In this document: positions 29,775 through 39,241 of the stretch, one piece after another
How positions within the stretch are numbered: the first letter of the stretch is position 1
Layout: the number at the start of each line of letters is the position of its first letter
DNA from: Bacillus velezensis
GTDB taxonomy: Bacteria; Bacillota; Bacilli; Bacillales; Bacillaceae
DNA: 64,000 nt
NCBI RefSeq assembly: GCF_001461825.1
Contig: NZ_LLZC01000012.1
Location: 62,001-126,000 of the forward strand
Direction: 5' to 3'
Notes under the pieces: model-generated
What the model saw: the letters and a program-made list of their open reading frames with translations, nothing else
Told to the model about the DNA's origin: nothing
The model's database searches: none
Made by a program: the position numbers and the translations under genes

Positions 29775-31073
29775 ATGACTGTTTATCATTTTGTTGGAAT
29801 AAAAGGGACAGGTATGAGCCCGCTTGCTCAAATCCTGCATGATACAGGGTATCAGGTGCAGGGATCGGATATCGAGAAGCAGATTTTCACTCAGGCTGCC
29901 CTTGAAAAAAGAAATATCCCGATCTATCCGTTCAGCGCCGATAACATCAAACCCGGCTTAACGGTAATCGCCGGAAACGCATTCCCTGATTCTCATCCGG
30001 AAATCGCAAAGGCGCTCGCTGAAGGGATTCCTGTCATCAGATATCATAAATTTTTAGCTGAATATATGAAAAAATATACAAGTGTCGCGGTAACGGGCGC
30101 ACACGGCAAGACGTCCACAACGGGCCTCTTGGCACACGTGATGCAGCAGGCGAAGCCGACTTCGTTTCTTATCGGGGACGGGACGGGCAGAGGAAATGAA
30201 AGCAGCGAATACTTTGTATTTGAAGCCTGCGAGTACCGCCGTCATTTCTTAAGCTATCAGCCTGATTATGCGATTATGACGAATATTGATTTTGACCACC
30301 CTGATTATTTCGCCAACATTGACGATGTGTTTGATGCTTTCCAAAACATGGCGCTTCAAGTCAACAAAGGCATCATTGCCTGCGGTGATGACGAGTACCT
30401 GCCGAAAATTCACGCCAATGTGCCTGTCGTGTATTACGGCACGGGAGAAGAAAACGATTTTCAAGCGAGAAACATCGTAAAAAATACGGAAGGCACGACA
30501 TTTGACGTCTTTGTCCGCAATACGTTTTACGATACGTTCTACATCCCGGCATACGGCCATCACAATGTCCTCAATTCCTTAGCGGTCATTGCGCTCTGCC
30601 ACTATGAAGAGATAGACGTGAACATGATTAAGCTCGGACTTGAATCATTCGGCGGCGTCAAACGCAGATTCAATGAAAAAGTGATCGGCAGCCAGGTACT
30701 GATCGACGACTACGCCCACCATCCGACTGAAATCAAAGTCACGATTGAGGCGGCGCGCCAAAAATATCCCGAACGTGAAATCATCGCGGTATTTCAGCCG
30801 CATACGTTTACACGGACGCAATCATTCCTGGATGAATTCGCAGAAAGCTTAAGCGCGTCCGACCGCGTGTATCTGTGTGACATTTTCGGCTCTGCCCGCG
30901 AGAACGTCGGCAAGCTCACGATCACGGATCTTCAGGAAAAAATCGATAACGCAGAACTCATCGAAGAAAATGACACATCCGTGTTAAAAGCGCATGAAGA
31001 CGCAGTGCTGATCTTCATGGGCGCCGGAGACATTCAAAAATATATGAGAGCCTATGAAAACGTCATAGCGTAA
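29775..31073 (+). CDS. murC: UDP-N-acetylmuramate--L-alanine ligase MurC
   Basis: A 432-residue Mur ligase that adds L-alanine to UDP-MurNAc in peptidoglycan synthesis. [11 protein letters not shown] near the N-terminus binds UDP, the ATP loop [10 protein letters not shown] is near residue 106, and [10 protein letters not shown] is a central-domain motif. The ATG at 29775 follows TTGGAGG. The 240-base leader carries a GC-rich hairpin (about 29681-29716) without a T-tract. It is followed by a terminator and a gap before ytxG. Confidence 0.95.
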   Translation: MTVYHFVGIKGTGMSPLAQILHDTGYQVQGSDIEKQIFTQAALEKRNIPIYPFSADNIKPGLTVIAGNAFPDSHPEIAKALAEGIPVIRYHKFLAEYMKKYTSVAVTGAHGKTSTTGLLAHVMQQAKPTSFLIGDGTGRGNESSEYFVFEACEYRRHFLSYQPDYAIMTNIDFDHPDYFANIDDVFDAFQNMALQVNKGIIACGDDEYLPKIHANVPVVYYGTGEENDFQARNIVKNTEGTTFDVFVRNTFYDTFYIPAYGHHNVLNSLAVIALCHYEEIDVNMIKLGLESFGGVKRRFNEKVIGSQVLIDDYAHHPTEIKVTIEAARQKYPEREIIAVFQPHTFTRTQSFLDEFAESLSASDRVYLCDIFGSARENVGKLTITDLQEKIDNAELIEENDTSVLKAHEDAVLIFMGAGDIQKYMRAYENVIA

Positions 31074-31075
31074 CG

Positions 31076-31106
31076 AAAAAGCAGTGGGGCTCTCACTGCT
31101 TTTTTG
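31076..31106 (+). terminator. Terminator after murC
   Basis: AAAAAGCAGTG pairs with CACTGCTTTTTT around a 7-base loop. Confidence 0.85.
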
Positions 31107-31170
31107 TGCGTGCTGCAAAGGGATTTACCGAGAAACGGAGAAATAGTATACATACAGATCTTTCATATAT

Positions 31171-31195
31171 GTTTATCATTTTAAGAATTGGGTAT
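31171..31195 (+). promoter_or_regulatory. Sigma-B promoter of ytxG-ytxH-brxC
   Basis: GTTTAT (31171-31176), 13 bases, GGGTAT (31190-31195), a near-perfect match to the sigma-B consensus, 34 bases before ytxG. B. subtilis ytxGHJ is a known general-stress operon also read by sigma-H; an upstream AGGGATTT-N11-GAGAAAT (near 31118-31143) might be the sigma-H promoter. Confidence 0.8.
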
Positions 31196-31228
31196 ATACC
31201 ACTATATCCTGCATTAAGGAGGTATTAG

Positions 31229-31651
31229 ATGATCATCATTCTTTACTTAAGCGTCGCACTCATTGCCGTTGCATTTCTCATCCTCGTCATCTATCTGTCC
31301 AAAACATTAAAGTCCGTGCAGATGACCTTAACAAACGTTGCCTCGACTTTAGACGGCCTTGAAGGGCAGATGAAAGGCATTACCGCAGAGACAACCGAGC
31401 TGTTACATAAGACAAACCGTCTCGCGGAAGACATTCAGGAAAAATCAGAGAAATTAAATACGGTTGTCCATGCTGTCCAGGAAGTGGGAACTTCCGTCCA
31501 GCAGTTTAATACATCCATAAAGCAGGCAGCAGGTTCCGTTACGGCCTCTGTAAGAGAGAATCAGGATAAGATCAGTCAGGTTGTCACCTGGAGCCAGGCC
31601 GCTATGGAAATATGGGACAAGTGGAAGCAAAAGAAAAAAACATCGCTTTAA
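31229..31651 (+). CDS. ytxG: General stress protein YtxG (DUF948)
   Basis: A 140-residue protein with an N-terminal membrane helix ([22 protein letters not shown]) and a long coiled-coil-like soluble part of the DUF948 family. It is the first gene of the sigma-B operon and has a strong AAGGAGG before the ATG. Its molecular role is not known. Gaps of 32 and 25 bases to ytxH and brxC support co-transcription. Confidence 0.87.
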   Translation: MIIILYLSVALIAVAFLILVIYLSKTLKSVQMTLTNVASTLDGLEGQMKGITAETTELLHKTNRLAEDIQEKSEKLNTVVHAVQEVGTSVQQFNTSIKQAAGSVTASVRENQDKISQVVTWSQAAMEIWDKWKQKKKTSL

Positions 31652-31683
31652 TCATAAGAAAAATCCACTAAGGAGGAATCATA

Positions 31684-32097
31684 ATGAGCAAAGATGGAAT
31701 CAATAGTAAGGATTTTTTAATCGGAACGCTGATCGGGGGAATTATCGGCGCGACAACGGCGTTGTTTCTGGCGCCTAAATCAGGTAAGGAGCTGCGCGAC
31801 GATCTCGGCAGTCAGGCTTCTGCGTTAAAGGATAAGACGGACAGAATGACGGCCGACGCGAAAGAAAAAGGCTCTCAATATGTCAGCATCGCCAAAGACA
31901 AAACATCTAATATCACCCAGCTGGTAGCCGATCAGTCAGGCCAGATTATGAATAAAGTGAAGGATTTAAAAGACCGTTCTAAGAGCACACTAACCGAGAA
32001 AGCCGAAGAGACGAGAAGCGAAATGCAGGACACGGCCCAAAGCATCAAGGCCGAAGCAGAAGACGCCGGGGAAAAAGCCGGTCAGGCAAATCGCTGA
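31684..32097 (+). CDS. ytxH: General stress protein YtxH
   Basis: A 137-residue YtxH-domain protein. The short glycine-rich hydrophobic segment (FLIGTLIGGIIGATTALFLA, about residues 10-29) is the family hallmark, followed by an amphipathic helical tail rich in Lys, Asp and Ala, resembling LEA-type stress proteins. The ATG at 31684 follows AAGGAGGAATC. Middle gene of the sigma-B operon; no known reaction. Confidence 0.87.
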   Translation: MSKDGINSKDFLIGTLIGGIIGATTALFLAPKSGKELRDDLGSQASALKDKTDRMTADAKEKGSQYVSIAKDKTSNITQLVADQSGQIMNKVKDLKDRSKSTLTEKAEETRSEMQDTAQSIKAEAEDAGEKAGQANR

Positions 32098-32122
32098 TCT
32101 TCAATAAGGAGAGATAACCGAC

Positions 32123-32449
32123 ATGACAAAACAGCTGATATCGTCTGAAGAAGAGTTCAAAAATGCCGCTGAGAAAGAAAACACGTTCGTGTTTTTGAAA
32201 CACAGCACAACCTGCCCGATCAGCCAAGCCGCGTTTCAGGAGTTTGACGCCTTTGCATCGGAGCATTCGGAAGTGCCTTCTTATTACCTGCAGGTGCAGG
32301 ACAGCCGACCGCTTTCAAACTATATCGCCGAGACATACGGCGTGAAACATGAAAGCCCGCAAGTATTCGTCATTACAAACGGCGAAGTGAAATGGCACGC
32401 GTCTCATTCACAAATCACAAAAAACGCAATAGAGCAGCACCTTTCATAA
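32123..32449 (+). CDS. brxC: Monothiol bacilliredoxin BrxC (YtxJ)
   Basis: A 108-residue thioredoxin-fold protein of the YtxJ family with active site TCPIS (Cys31). It has been implicated in removing bacillithiol from modified proteins. Only one active-site cysteine is present. The ATG at 32123 follows AAGGAGAG. Last gene of the sigma-B operon, followed by a strong terminator. Confidence 0.87.
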   Translation: MTKQLISSEEEFKNAAEKENTFVFLKHSTTCPISQAAFQEFDAFASEHSEVPSYYLQVQDSRPLSNYIAETYGVKHESPQVFVITNGEVKWHASHSQITKNAIEQHLS

Positions 32450-32456
32450 TTGCTGG

Positions 32457-32486
32457 CCGCCGGTTGATACCGGCGGTTTTTTTTTT
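32457..32486 (+). terminator. Terminator after brxC
   Basis: CCGCCGGT-TGAT-ACCGGCGG, an 8-bp GC-rich stem followed by about ten T. Confidence 0.9.
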
Positions 32487-32685
32487 GAAAAAAACTATTG
32501 ATCATTTCAGCCGGATCATGTAGGATATCAATATACGTTACTTCAACGCATAAAAGCTTAAAAGCGTTTTGGTGATAAAGTAAAATGTGAAAAAATTTAT
32601 TATTTCATATTCCTATTTTCGCATAACTGTAGTAAGATGCATGTTAACCATTAAAATAAAACATAGCATAGAAGGGATGAAAAAG

Positions 32686-33762
32686 ATGAGCAACAAGGAA
32701 TTAGAGAGCCTAAGACAGCAGGCAGACGCACTAAACTTAGAAATCCTTAAATTAATCAATGAACGCGGAGCCGTTGTAAAAGAAATCGGTAAAGCAAAGG
32801 AAGCACAGGGTGTCAACCGATTTGACCCTGTCAGAGAGCGTACAATGCTTAACCGCATTATTGAAAGCAATGACGGCCCATTTGAAAACTCAACGATCCA
32901 GCATATTTTCAAAGAAATTTTCAAAGCCGGACTTGAACTTCAAGAAGAGGATCACAGCAAAGCGTTGCTCGTCTCCCGGAAGAAAAAAGCAGAAGATACG
33001 ATCGTTGATATTAAAGGTGAAAAAATCGGTGACGGCGATCAGAGATTCATCGTCGGACCTTGTGCCGTAGAAAGCTATGAGCAGGTTGCCGAAGTAGCGG
33101 CCGCAGCGAAAAAACAAGGCATTAAAATCCTGCGCGGAGGCGCGTTTAAACCCCGCACAAGCCCGTATGATTTTCAAGGTCTCGGCGTAGAAGGCCTGCA
33201 AATTCTTAAACGCGTCGCTGATGAATATGACCTCGCGGTGATCAGTGAAATCGTAACGCCCGCCCACATTGAGCAAGCGATTGATTACATTGACGTCATT
33301 CAGATCGGCGCGCGGAACATGCAAAACTTTGAATTGCTGAAAGCGGCCGGCTCCGTTAAAAAGCCGGTATTGTTAAAACGCGGTCTTGCCGCAACAATTT
33401 CAGAGTTCATCAATGCAGCTGAATACATCATGTCACAAGGAAACGACCAAATCATTCTTTGTGAGCGCGGAATCAGAACGTACGAAACGGCAACGAGAAA
33501 CACACTCGACATTTCTGCCGTGCCGATTTTGAAACAGGAAACTCACTTGCCGGTGTTTGTTGACGTCACACACTCAACAGGACGCCGCGATCTCCTGCTT
33601 CCGACAGCAAAAGCGGCGCTTGCGATCGGCGCTGACGGCGTGATGGCCGAAGTTCACCCTGATCCTTCCGTTGCCCTTTCAGACTCTGCGCAGCAGATGG
33701 ATATACCTGAATTCGAGAAATGGCTGAACGAATTAAAGCCAATGCTGAAAGTAAAAGCATAA
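32686..33762 (+). CDS. aroA: DAHP synthase with N-terminal chorismate mutase (AroA)
   Basis: A 358-residue bifunctional enzyme: residues 1-90 form an AroQ chorismate mutase ([20 protein letters not shown]), the rest a type-I beta DAHP synthase ([38 protein letters not shown]). It condenses phosphoenolpyruvate and erythrose-4-phosphate, the first step of aromatic synthesis; the mutase domain is known to provide feedback sensitivity to prephenate. The ATG at 32686 is chosen to match the orthologue; the site GAAGGGATG lies upstream. Transcription may continue towards ccpA. Confidence 0.95.
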   Translation: MSNKELESLRQQADALNLEILKLINERGAVVKEIGKAKEAQGVNRFDPVRERTMLNRIIESNDGPFENSTIQHIFKEIFKAGLELQEEDHSKALLVSRKKKAEDTIVDIKGEKIGDGDQRFIVGPCAVESYEQVAEVAAAAKKQGIKILRGGAFKPRTSPYDFQGLGVEGLQILKRVADEYDLAVISEIVTPAHIEQAIDYIDVIQIGARNMQNFELLKAAGSVKKPVLLKRGLAATISEFINAAEYIMSQGNDQIILCERGIRTYETATRNTLDISAVPILKQETHLPVFVDVTHSTGRRDLLLPTAKAALAIGADGVMAEVHPDPSVALSDSAQQMDIPEFEKWLNELKPMLKVKA

Positions 33763-33780
33763 TACAACGTTCCGCTCTTT

Positions 33781-33810
33781 AAAGGCCGCCTCGCGCGGCT
33801 TTTTTTTCGT
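33781..33810 (+). terminator. Terminator after aroA
   Basis: GCCGC-CTCGC-GCGGC flanked by AAAG and CTTTTTTTT, directly after aroA. Confidence 0.78.
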
Positions 33811-33839
33811 ATCTTCATTTTATTTAATTATAAAATGAA

Positions 33840-33853
33840 AGTGAACGTTTTCA
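33840..33853. promoter_or_regulatory. cre-like site at the ccpA promoter
   Basis: AGTGAACGTTTTCA matches the cre consensus at 13 of 14 positions. Its right half overlaps the candidate -35 box (33848-33853) of ccpA, suggesting CcpA autorepression. Confidence 0.6.
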
Positions 33854-33876
33854 TCACTGGGAAAAACGTGTATAAT
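33848..33876 (+). promoter_or_regulatory. Candidate sigma-A promoter of ccpA
   Basis: TTTTCA (33848-33853), 17 bases, TATAAT (33871-33876). It gives a leader of about 160 bases before the GTG start of ccpA. Confidence 0.6.
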
Positions 33877-34041
33877 TTCATGAGAGATATTTAAATTTGA
33901 TGAATAATGAAAAATAATGTACACTACTGACTTACGCTTACAATCATAAACGACAGAATGCGAAATCGTACGACATTTCTTTACATAAAGTGTTTATGCT
34001 ATAGATAAGGATAAGTGTATCCAGTAAAAGGAGTGGTTTCA

Positions 34042-35046
34042 GTGAGCAACATTACGATATACGATGTGGCCAGAGAAGCAAATGTCAGTATGGCAACTGT
34101 TTCCCGCGTCGTGAACGGCAACCCGAATGTAAAACCGACGACCAGAAAAAAAGTATTGGAAGCCATTGACCGGCTCGGCTACCGCCCGAACGCGGTGGCA
34201 AGAGGGCTTGCAAGCAAAAAAACGACAACGGTCGGCGTCATCATCCCTGATATCTCAAGCATTTTCTACTCGGAACTTGCGCGTGGAATTGAAGATATCG
34301 CGACGATGTACAAATATAATATTATTTTAAGCAACTCGGACCAAAATCTTGAGAAAGAACTGCATCTGTTAAATACGATGCTCGGCAAACAAGTGGACGG
34401 TATCGTATTTATGGGCGGCAACATTACGGACGAGCATGTCGAAGAATTTAAGCGCTCTCCTGTGCCGATCGTCTTGGCGGCATCAGTGGAAGAACAGGGC
34501 GAGACGCCTTCTGTCGCTATTGATTATGAACAGGCGATTTATGATGCCGTTAAGCTTTTCATTGATAAAGGGCATCGCGATATCGCATTCGTCTCCGGAC
34601 CGATGCAAGAGCCGATCAACCGTTCGAAAAAACTGCAAGGGTACAAACGGGCGCTTGAAGAAGCGGCGATTCCGTTTAACGAGCAATTCGTAGCGGAAGG
34701 CGATTACACCTATGATTCCGGTATGGAGGCGCTTCAAAGCTTGATGGGCCTTGACCGGAAACCGACGGCGATTCTTTCTGCGACGGATGAAATGGCCCTC
34801 GGCATTATCCATGCGGCCCAAGATCAAGGTCTTTCGATTCCTGATGATCTTGATATTATCGGTTTTGACAATACGAGATTGAGCCTGATGGTCCGCCCTC
34901 AGCTTTCAACAGTCGTGCAGCCTACGTACGATATCGGCGCCGTGGCGATGAGACTTTTGACAAAACTGATGAACAAAGAGCCGGTTGAAGAGCATATCGT
35001 CGAATTGCCTCACCGCATCGAATTAAGACAATCAACCAAGTCATAA
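34042..35046 (+). CDS. ccpA: Catabolite control protein A
   Basis: A 334-residue LacI/GalR protein, the master regulator of carbon catabolite repression, which binds cre sites with HPr(Ser-P) as corepressor. The helix-turn-helix [21 protein letters not shown] is at the N-terminus, with the hinge helix [11 protein letters not shown]. The GTG at 34042 behind AAAGGAGTGG is chosen to match the known protein; the upstream ATG lacks support. It is followed by a terminator and motPS. Several cre sites in this window (msmR, acuA, ccpA itself) are likely targets. Confidence 0.96.
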   Translation: MSNITIYDVAREANVSMATVSRVVNGNPNVKPTTRKKVLEAIDRLGYRPNAVARGLASKKTTTVGVIIPDISSIFYSELARGIEDIATMYKYNIILSNSDQNLEKELHLLNTMLGKQVDGIVFMGGNITDEHVEEFKRSPVPIVLAASVEEQGETPSVAIDYEQAIYDAVKLFIDKGHRDIAFVSGPMQEPINRSKKLQGYKRALEEAAIPFNEQFVAEGDYTYDSGMEALQSLMGLDRKPTAILSATDEMALGIIHAAQDQGLSIPDDLDIIGFDNTRLSLMVRPQLSTVVQPTYDIGAVAMRLLTKLMNKEPVEEHIVELPHRIELRQSTKS

Positions 35047-35052
35047 AAAAAC

Positions 35053-35096
35053 GGAAAAGCAAGCTTCACTCTGAGGGGTGGAATCTTGCTTTTTTA
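35053..35096 (+). terminator. Terminator after ccpA
   Basis: AAAAGCAAG and CTTGCTTTTTT form the outer stem, with an inner stem of CTTCAC and GGTGGAA. motP starts 20 bases later, so some read-through is likely. Confidence 0.75.
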
Positions 35097-35114
35097 CTTG
35101 AGTAAGGAGAAGAT

Positions 35115-35930
35115 ATGAAACGTTTTGATTATCTGACGCCCGTTGGCTTTATGTTAGGCTGTATTATTGTCGCAATCGGTATTCTGTCAGGGACGGGACT
35201 GGCGGGAATCAGTTCATTTTTAGATCTGACTTCTTTTTTAATCGTCACAGGCGGCCTTGCTGCGGCGATCTTTATCAGTTTTCCGCCGAGGGATTTAAAG
35301 AAAACCCCTTCTGTTCTGAAACAGGTATTCTCCCGTCAGGATGACAATGTGAAAGAGCTTGTCAGAGTATTTGTCAGCCTTTCGGAGCAGGCGCGCAGGC
35401 AGGGGCTGCTGTCTCTGGATGACCAGGCGCGTGAGATCAAGGATCCGTTTTTAAAAAAAGGGCTTTTGCTTGCGATTGACGGCTGGGACGAGGAAACGAT
35501 CCGGCTGGTGATGGATTCTGAGATCGCCGCGATGGAAGAAAGACACAGAAAAGGAAGACGCGTTTTTGAAAAAGCCGGTGATTTCGCACCCGCCTGGGGA
35601 ATGATCGGGACGCTCGTCGGACTCGTTCTCATGCTTAAAAACTTAAATGACCCGCATACCCTCGGACCGAACATGGCCGTTGCGCTATTGACGACGCTGT
35701 ACGGAGCGCTGCTTGCCAACTTGGTATTTATCCCAATCGCGGCAAAGCTTGAAGAAAAAACGGAAAGTGAAATTTTCATCAAACAGGTCATGATCGAAGG
35801 GGTTGTCGGCATCCAATCGGGCAAAAATCCCCGCAACCTCGAAAGTCAGCTCGTCGTCTTCAGCTCAAGAGAAGACTGGCGTAAAGGACAGCCTGCGAAC
35901 AAGAAAAAGGGCGCTGTCCATGAAGCTTAG
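35115..35930 (+). CDS. motP: Sodium-driven flagellar stator subunit MotP
   Basis: A 271-residue MotA/PomA-family protein with four membrane helices and the conserved cytoplasmic loop; GTLVGLVLMLKNL marks the third and fourth helix region. It pairs with MotS as a Na+-coupled flagellar stator. The ATG at 35115 follows GTAAGGAGAAG. Its stop overlaps the motS start by 11 bases. It is placed behind ccpA as in B. subtilis. Confidence 0.92.
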   Translation: MKRFDYLTPVGFMLGCIIVAIGILSGTGLAGISSFLDLTSFLIVTGGLAAAIFISFPPRDLKKTPSVLKQVFSRQDDNVKELVRVFVSLSEQARRQGLLSLDDQAREIKDPFLKKGLLLAIDGWDEETIRLVMDSEIAAMEERHRKGRRVFEKAGDFAPAWGMIGTLVGLVLMLKNLNDPHTLGPNMAVALLTTLYGALLANLVFIPIAAKLEEKTESEIFIKQVMIEGVVGIQSGKNPRNLESQLVVFSSREDWRKGQPANKKKGAVHEA

Positions 35931-36609
35931 ATTAGAGCGTTTTGAAAGAAGAAACAAACCGGAACATTCCGGCGGTTCACCGAGATGGATGGTGACGTTC
36001 GCTGACTTGATCACGCTCATTCTCGTGTTCTTTATATTGCTTTTTTCGATGTCGCAAATAGACGCGGAAAAATTTCAATCTGCCGTTTCATCGATTCATA
36101 CAAACGGCAGCGGGGGTGAACCGGCGTCATCAGACAAAGCAAACGAAAATAAAGAACAGGATTTGCTGTTACAAAATGTGAAGACATACATAAAAGCGCA
36201 TCATTTGAGTTCGAAATTGACGGCGAAGCGCGATGAGCGCGGAGTGGTCCTTGTGCTGCAGGAGGCCGTTCTGTTTCAGACAGGAAAAGCGGATGTGCTG
36301 AAAAACGCCGAGCCGGTTCTGCATCAGATCGCGGTACTTTTAAAAACAATTCCGAATGACATACAGGTAGAAGGCCATACGGACAGCCGCCGGATTTCCA
36401 CCTATCAATTTCCGTCAAATTGGGAGCTGTCGTCTGCAAGAGCGGCGAGTGTGATCCGGTATTTTACCGCGAATGAAGACTTTTCCGCCAAACGGTTTAT
36501 CTCTGCCGGGTATGCGGATACGAAACCTGTGAAGGACAACAAAAGTCCCGGACATATGAAAGAAAACCGCCGTGTAGAAATTGTGATCAAAAAAACGACC
36601 TCCTCATAA
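35920..36609 (+). CDS. motS: Sodium-driven flagellar stator subunit MotS
   Basis: A 229-residue MotB/PomB-family protein. A single N-terminal membrane helix carries the ion-binding Asp29 (TFADLITLILVFFILLFSM), followed by a linker and an OmpA-like peptidoglycan-binding domain (VEGHTDSRRIS, NRRVEIVIKK). The ATG at 35920 overlaps motP by 11 bases. The linker is about 13 residues shorter than in B. subtilis 168. The 3' end lies within the convergent terminator shared with acuC. Confidence 0.9.
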   Translation: MKLRLERFERRNKPEHSGGSPRWMVTFADLITLILVFFILLFSMSQIDAEKFQSAVSSIHTNGSGGEPASSDKANENKEQDLLLQNVKTYIKAHHLSSKLTAKRDERGVVLVLQEAVLFQTGKADVLKNAEPVLHQIAVLLKTIPNDIQVEGHTDSRRISTYQFPSNWELSSARAASVIRYFTANEDFSAKRFISAGYADTKPVKDNKSPGHMKENRRVEIVIKKTTSS

Positions 36610-36620
36610 GGTCGTTTTTT
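36591..36620. terminator. Bidirectional terminator between motS and acuC
   Basis: AAAAACGACC pairs with GGTCGTTTTTT around a 9-base loop that contains the motS stop codon. Confidence 0.85.
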
Positions 36621-37785
36621 ATTTTGTTTTATACCGCTGCTCAGACCGGATGGCAAAAAGTGCTTTTTCCACGGTTTGGGCATTTTTTTCTGAAATTTCT
36701 TCTTTGCGGGGAATCGGAGGATATAATTGTTCAGGGTCACTCCAAAAAGCGGGCAACGTGCAGGGGGAGTGCCTCTGCCATTTATCGATCCATTTCTGCG
36801 GTATGCGCTCCCCGGGATCAATCCCTTTCATCTCAAGCCAAATACGGCTCCACGCTCTCGGGACGACTCTCCAAATATCGTATCCGCCGCCGCCGACCGC
36901 AATCCATCTGCCGCTGCAATATTGATGGGCTAATGAATGAGCGAGCCGCGGGATCTCCTGATAAATGGAGATTGTATTGGACAGGTGTGTCAACGGGTCG
37001 TAATAATGGGCGTCCGCACCGTTTTGGGTAAGAATCACATCCGGTTTAAAAAAAGCCGCGATTTCTGAGGCGGCCGTTTTGTAAGCGTGAAGAAAGGAAT
37101 CGTCCTCTGTGAAAGCGTCCAGCGGAATGTTAAAAGAATAGCCGTAGCCTTGCCCGCTTCCTTTTTCCAGTACCTGTCCCGTCCCGGGAAATAAATAACG
37201 CCCGGTCTCGTGAAAAGATACAGTGCAGACATCAGACCTGTCGTAAAACGTAAATTGAACGCCGTCGCCGTGATGAGCGTCTGTATCAATGTATAGCACT
37301 TTTGCCCCGTAGTTCTTCTGGATGTATTGGATGGCCACGGCGCTGTCATTATAGATACAAAAGCCTGAGGCCCTGCCGCGGAAGCCGTGGTGAAGGCCGC
37401 CTCCTAAATTGCAGGCGTGCCTAGCTTGTCCCGTCATGACATAATCAGCCGCCGTTAAGGTGCCGCCCACCAGAAGTGACGCGGCATCATGCATGCCGGC
37501 AAAAACGGGAGTGTCTTCCGTTCCGAGACCGTAGCTTTCTCCTTCCGCGGCAGGGAGCCGGCCCGCACCCGCTAGTTCCACCGCCTGTATATAATCCTCC
37601 GTATGAACGAGAGCCAACTCTTCTTTAGCGGCCGTGCGCGGTGTGACGATATCTCCTTCGTCAAACGCATCCGCCGCCTGAAGCAGATCGTATGTTAAAA
37701 GCACGCGGCGCTGATTGAACGGATGTTCCTGATGAAATTGATACGTCTGATAAGAAGGCGAGTAAACAAAAACGCTGTCTCTCAT
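36619..37785 (-). CDS. acuC: Protein/acetoin-utilisation deacetylase AcuC
   Basis: A 388-residue histone-deacetylase-family zinc hydrolase. Active-site motifs: [30 protein letters not shown] and VGGGGYD. In B. subtilis AcuC removes the acetyl group that AcuA places on acetyl-CoA synthetase, reactivating it. The ATG at 37785 is chosen because it overlaps the acuB stop (ATGA) and has GAGGGATC upstream; upstream in-frame codons lie inside acuB. Last gene of acuABC. Confidence 0.93.
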   Translation of the reverse strand: MRDSVFVYSPSYQTYQFHQEHPFNQRRVLLTYDLLQAADAFDEGDIVTPRTAAKEELALVHTEDYIQAVELAGAGRLPAAEGESYGLGTEDTPVFAGMHDAASLLVGGTLTAADYVMTGQARHACNLGGGLHHGFRGRASGFCIYNDSAVAIQYIQKNYGAKVLYIDTDAHHGDGVQFTFYDRSDVCTVSFHETGRYLFPGTGQVLEKGSGQGYGYSFNIPLDAFTEDDSFLHAYKTAASEIAAFFKPDVILTQNGADAHYYDPLTHLSNTISIYQEIPRLAHSLAHQYCSGRWIAVGGGGYDIWRVVPRAWSRIWLEMKGIDPGERIPQKWIDKWQRHSPCTLPAFWSDPEQLYPPIPRKEEISEKNAQTVEKALFAIRSEQRYKTK

Positions 37786-38426
37786 GGCTGATCCCTCAAA
37801 TGTTTCGGCCATAAGACATTGTATCCGGCTTCTTGAACGGCACGGATAAAAGGGAGCGGATTCATCGTCTTCACCCGGAAGACGAGAATGTTCGACCCGG
37901 CGGAATCATGGGGATAGACGAGCACACTCAGGATTTGCAGCTGAAGATCACGGCACATGCAGCTGAGATCAGCAAGGCTTTTTGTCATATCCGTCACCAG
38001 GATTTCCACCTGTGATCCCGGCTGGGCCGCGCCTGTCAGGCTGACGAAAGTCCGGAGCACGTCGGTTTTCGTTAAAATGCCCGTCAGCTTATGGTTTACC
38101 GTAATCGGCAGACAGCCGATGCCGTGCTCATAAAAGGAAGCGGATATTTCTTCTACAAAGTCAAGCGGATGGGCGCAGATGACATTCCGCTTCATAATGG
38201 TCTCCACTTTGTTTGTCAGAAACGCGCCGCGTTCCTTTTGTTCAAAGCTGCCGGGGCCGGCCTGTTTAATGTCTCTATCTGTGACAATACCGGTGACGTG
38301 CAGCTCGTCGTCGATGACAGGGAGATGGCGGATATGATATGCCTTCATTTTACGGACGGCTGTTTCAATGGAGTCGTGTTTTGAGACGGTGATGACGTCC
38401 CGTTTCATGATTTGTTCTGCAATCAT
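37782..38426 (-). CDS. acuB: Acetoin-utilisation protein AcuB (CBS-CBS-ACT)
   Basis: A 214-residue protein with two CBS domains (residues 1-125; [11 protein letters not shown] and [15 protein letters not shown] mark their ends) and a C-terminal ACT-like domain (150-214). CBS pairs sense adenine nucleotides; the specific role beside AcuA/AcuC is not settled. The ATG at 38426 follows AAGGGGAT. Translationally coupled to acuC and 24 bases downstream of acuA. Confidence 0.9.
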   Translation of the reverse strand: MIAEQIMKRDVITVSKHDSIETAVRKMKAYHIRHLPVIDDELHVTGIVTDRDIKQAGPGSFEQKERGAFLTNKVETIMKRNVICAHPLDFVEEISASFYEHGIGCLPITVNHKLTGILTKTDVLRTFVSLTGAAQPGSQVEILVTDMTKSLADLSCMCRDLQLQILSVLVYPHDSAGSNILVFRVKTMNPLPFIRAVQEAGYNVLWPKHLRDQP

Positions 38427-38450
38427 CTTTTTATCCCCTTTGTATGTCAG

Positions 38451-39083
38451 TCAATACATAAATCGCTGATAAAAACGAAGCCTGTCGAACTGTTCAATTG
38501 ACTCCTGACTGACGTGCCTGCCGATGCGGGCCATCAGACAATTGGCCGGGTGAGAGCTGATTTCCGGTTCATCCGTTGCGAACCAGACAAGACCCCCGGC
38601 ATTCATCATCTTTTCCATGATCTTTCTGTATTCCCACACATCTTTTTTCATTCCTTTTAAATCCCAATGCCAGTAATATTCCGTCGTCATGATGATGTAC
38701 CGTTCCATCTGTTCATCCATCATGCTGACTGTCAGCAGCGTTTTTCCGACAGAACAGCCCCTGTAGCCGGGAGCGACCTCGATCGCCCCGAGTTCAAGGA
38801 GGTCTTCCATATTTCCGTCAGACCACCGTTCAAGCGGATCAGGATATAAATACGTCACATAGCCGATAATCGTCTGTCCGTCCCTGGCGATAATGATCCG
38901 ACCTTCAGGAAGCCCGGCGATCTCGATTAACGCTTTGTGCTGTTCATGAGGAAGGCGAAAGGCTGTCAGGCCTTCATGAAACTCATACTGTGCTAGGTCA
39001 TCTGGAGGAACGGGCCCTTCTACTAAAAGAGGGCCGGCTGCTGTCTGAATTAATGAAGAATGGTACGTTTTATGATGTTTCAC
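38451..39083 (-). CDS. acuA: Protein N-acetyltransferase AcuA
   Basis: A 210-residue GNAT-fold acetyltransferase that inactivates acetyl-CoA synthetase AcsA by acetylating an active-site lysine. The acetyl-CoA loop is GYRGCSVGKTLL (about residues 103-114). First gene of acuABC, divergent from its own target acsA. A cre site covers the -35 of its promoter, so CcpA should repress it when glucose is present. Confidence 0.93.
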   Translation of the reverse strand: MKHHKTYHSSLIQTAAGPLLVEGPVPPDDLAQYEFHEGLTAFRLPHEQHKALIEIAGLPEGRIIIARDGQTIIGYVTYLYPDPLERWSDGNMEDLLELGAIEVAPGYRGCSVGKTLLTVSMMDEQMERYIIMTTEYYWHWDLKGMKKDVWEYRKIMEKMMNAGGLVWFATDEPEISSHPANCLMARIGRHVSQESIEQFDRLRFYQRFMY

Positions 39084-39127
39084 TGATTCACCGCCTGTCG
39101 GTTCTTAATAAAAACACATCTCTCTTA

Positions 39128-39155
39128 AGCATAACAAAATATAAAGCGTTTTCAA
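39128..39155 (-). promoter_or_regulatory. Sigma-A promoter of acuABC
   Basis: On the minus strand TTGAAA (39150-39155), 16 bases, TATGCT (39128-39133). Confidence 0.65.
39141..39154. promoter_or_regulatory. cre site at the acuABC/acsA intergenic region
   Basis: ATAAAGCGTTTTCA (reverse TGAAAACGCTTTAT) matches cre at 12 of 14 positions. It overlaps the -35 and spacer of the acuA promoter and lies 28 bases upstream of the acsA -35. The acu and acsA genes are known CcpA targets in B. subtilis. Confidence 0.75.
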
Positions 39156-39181
39156 TAGTGTTGTAATTTATATTTTAAAAA

Positions 39182-39210
39182 TTGAGAAAACTGTGAACAT
39201 CTACTATAAT
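39182..39210 (+). promoter_or_regulatory. Sigma-A promoter of acsA
   Basis: TTGAGA (39182-39187), 17 bases, TATAAT (39205-39210), 32 bases before the start codon. Confidence 0.78.
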
Positions 39211-39241
39211 TAGTCTATAGATAAGCAAAGGGGGATGTTGC

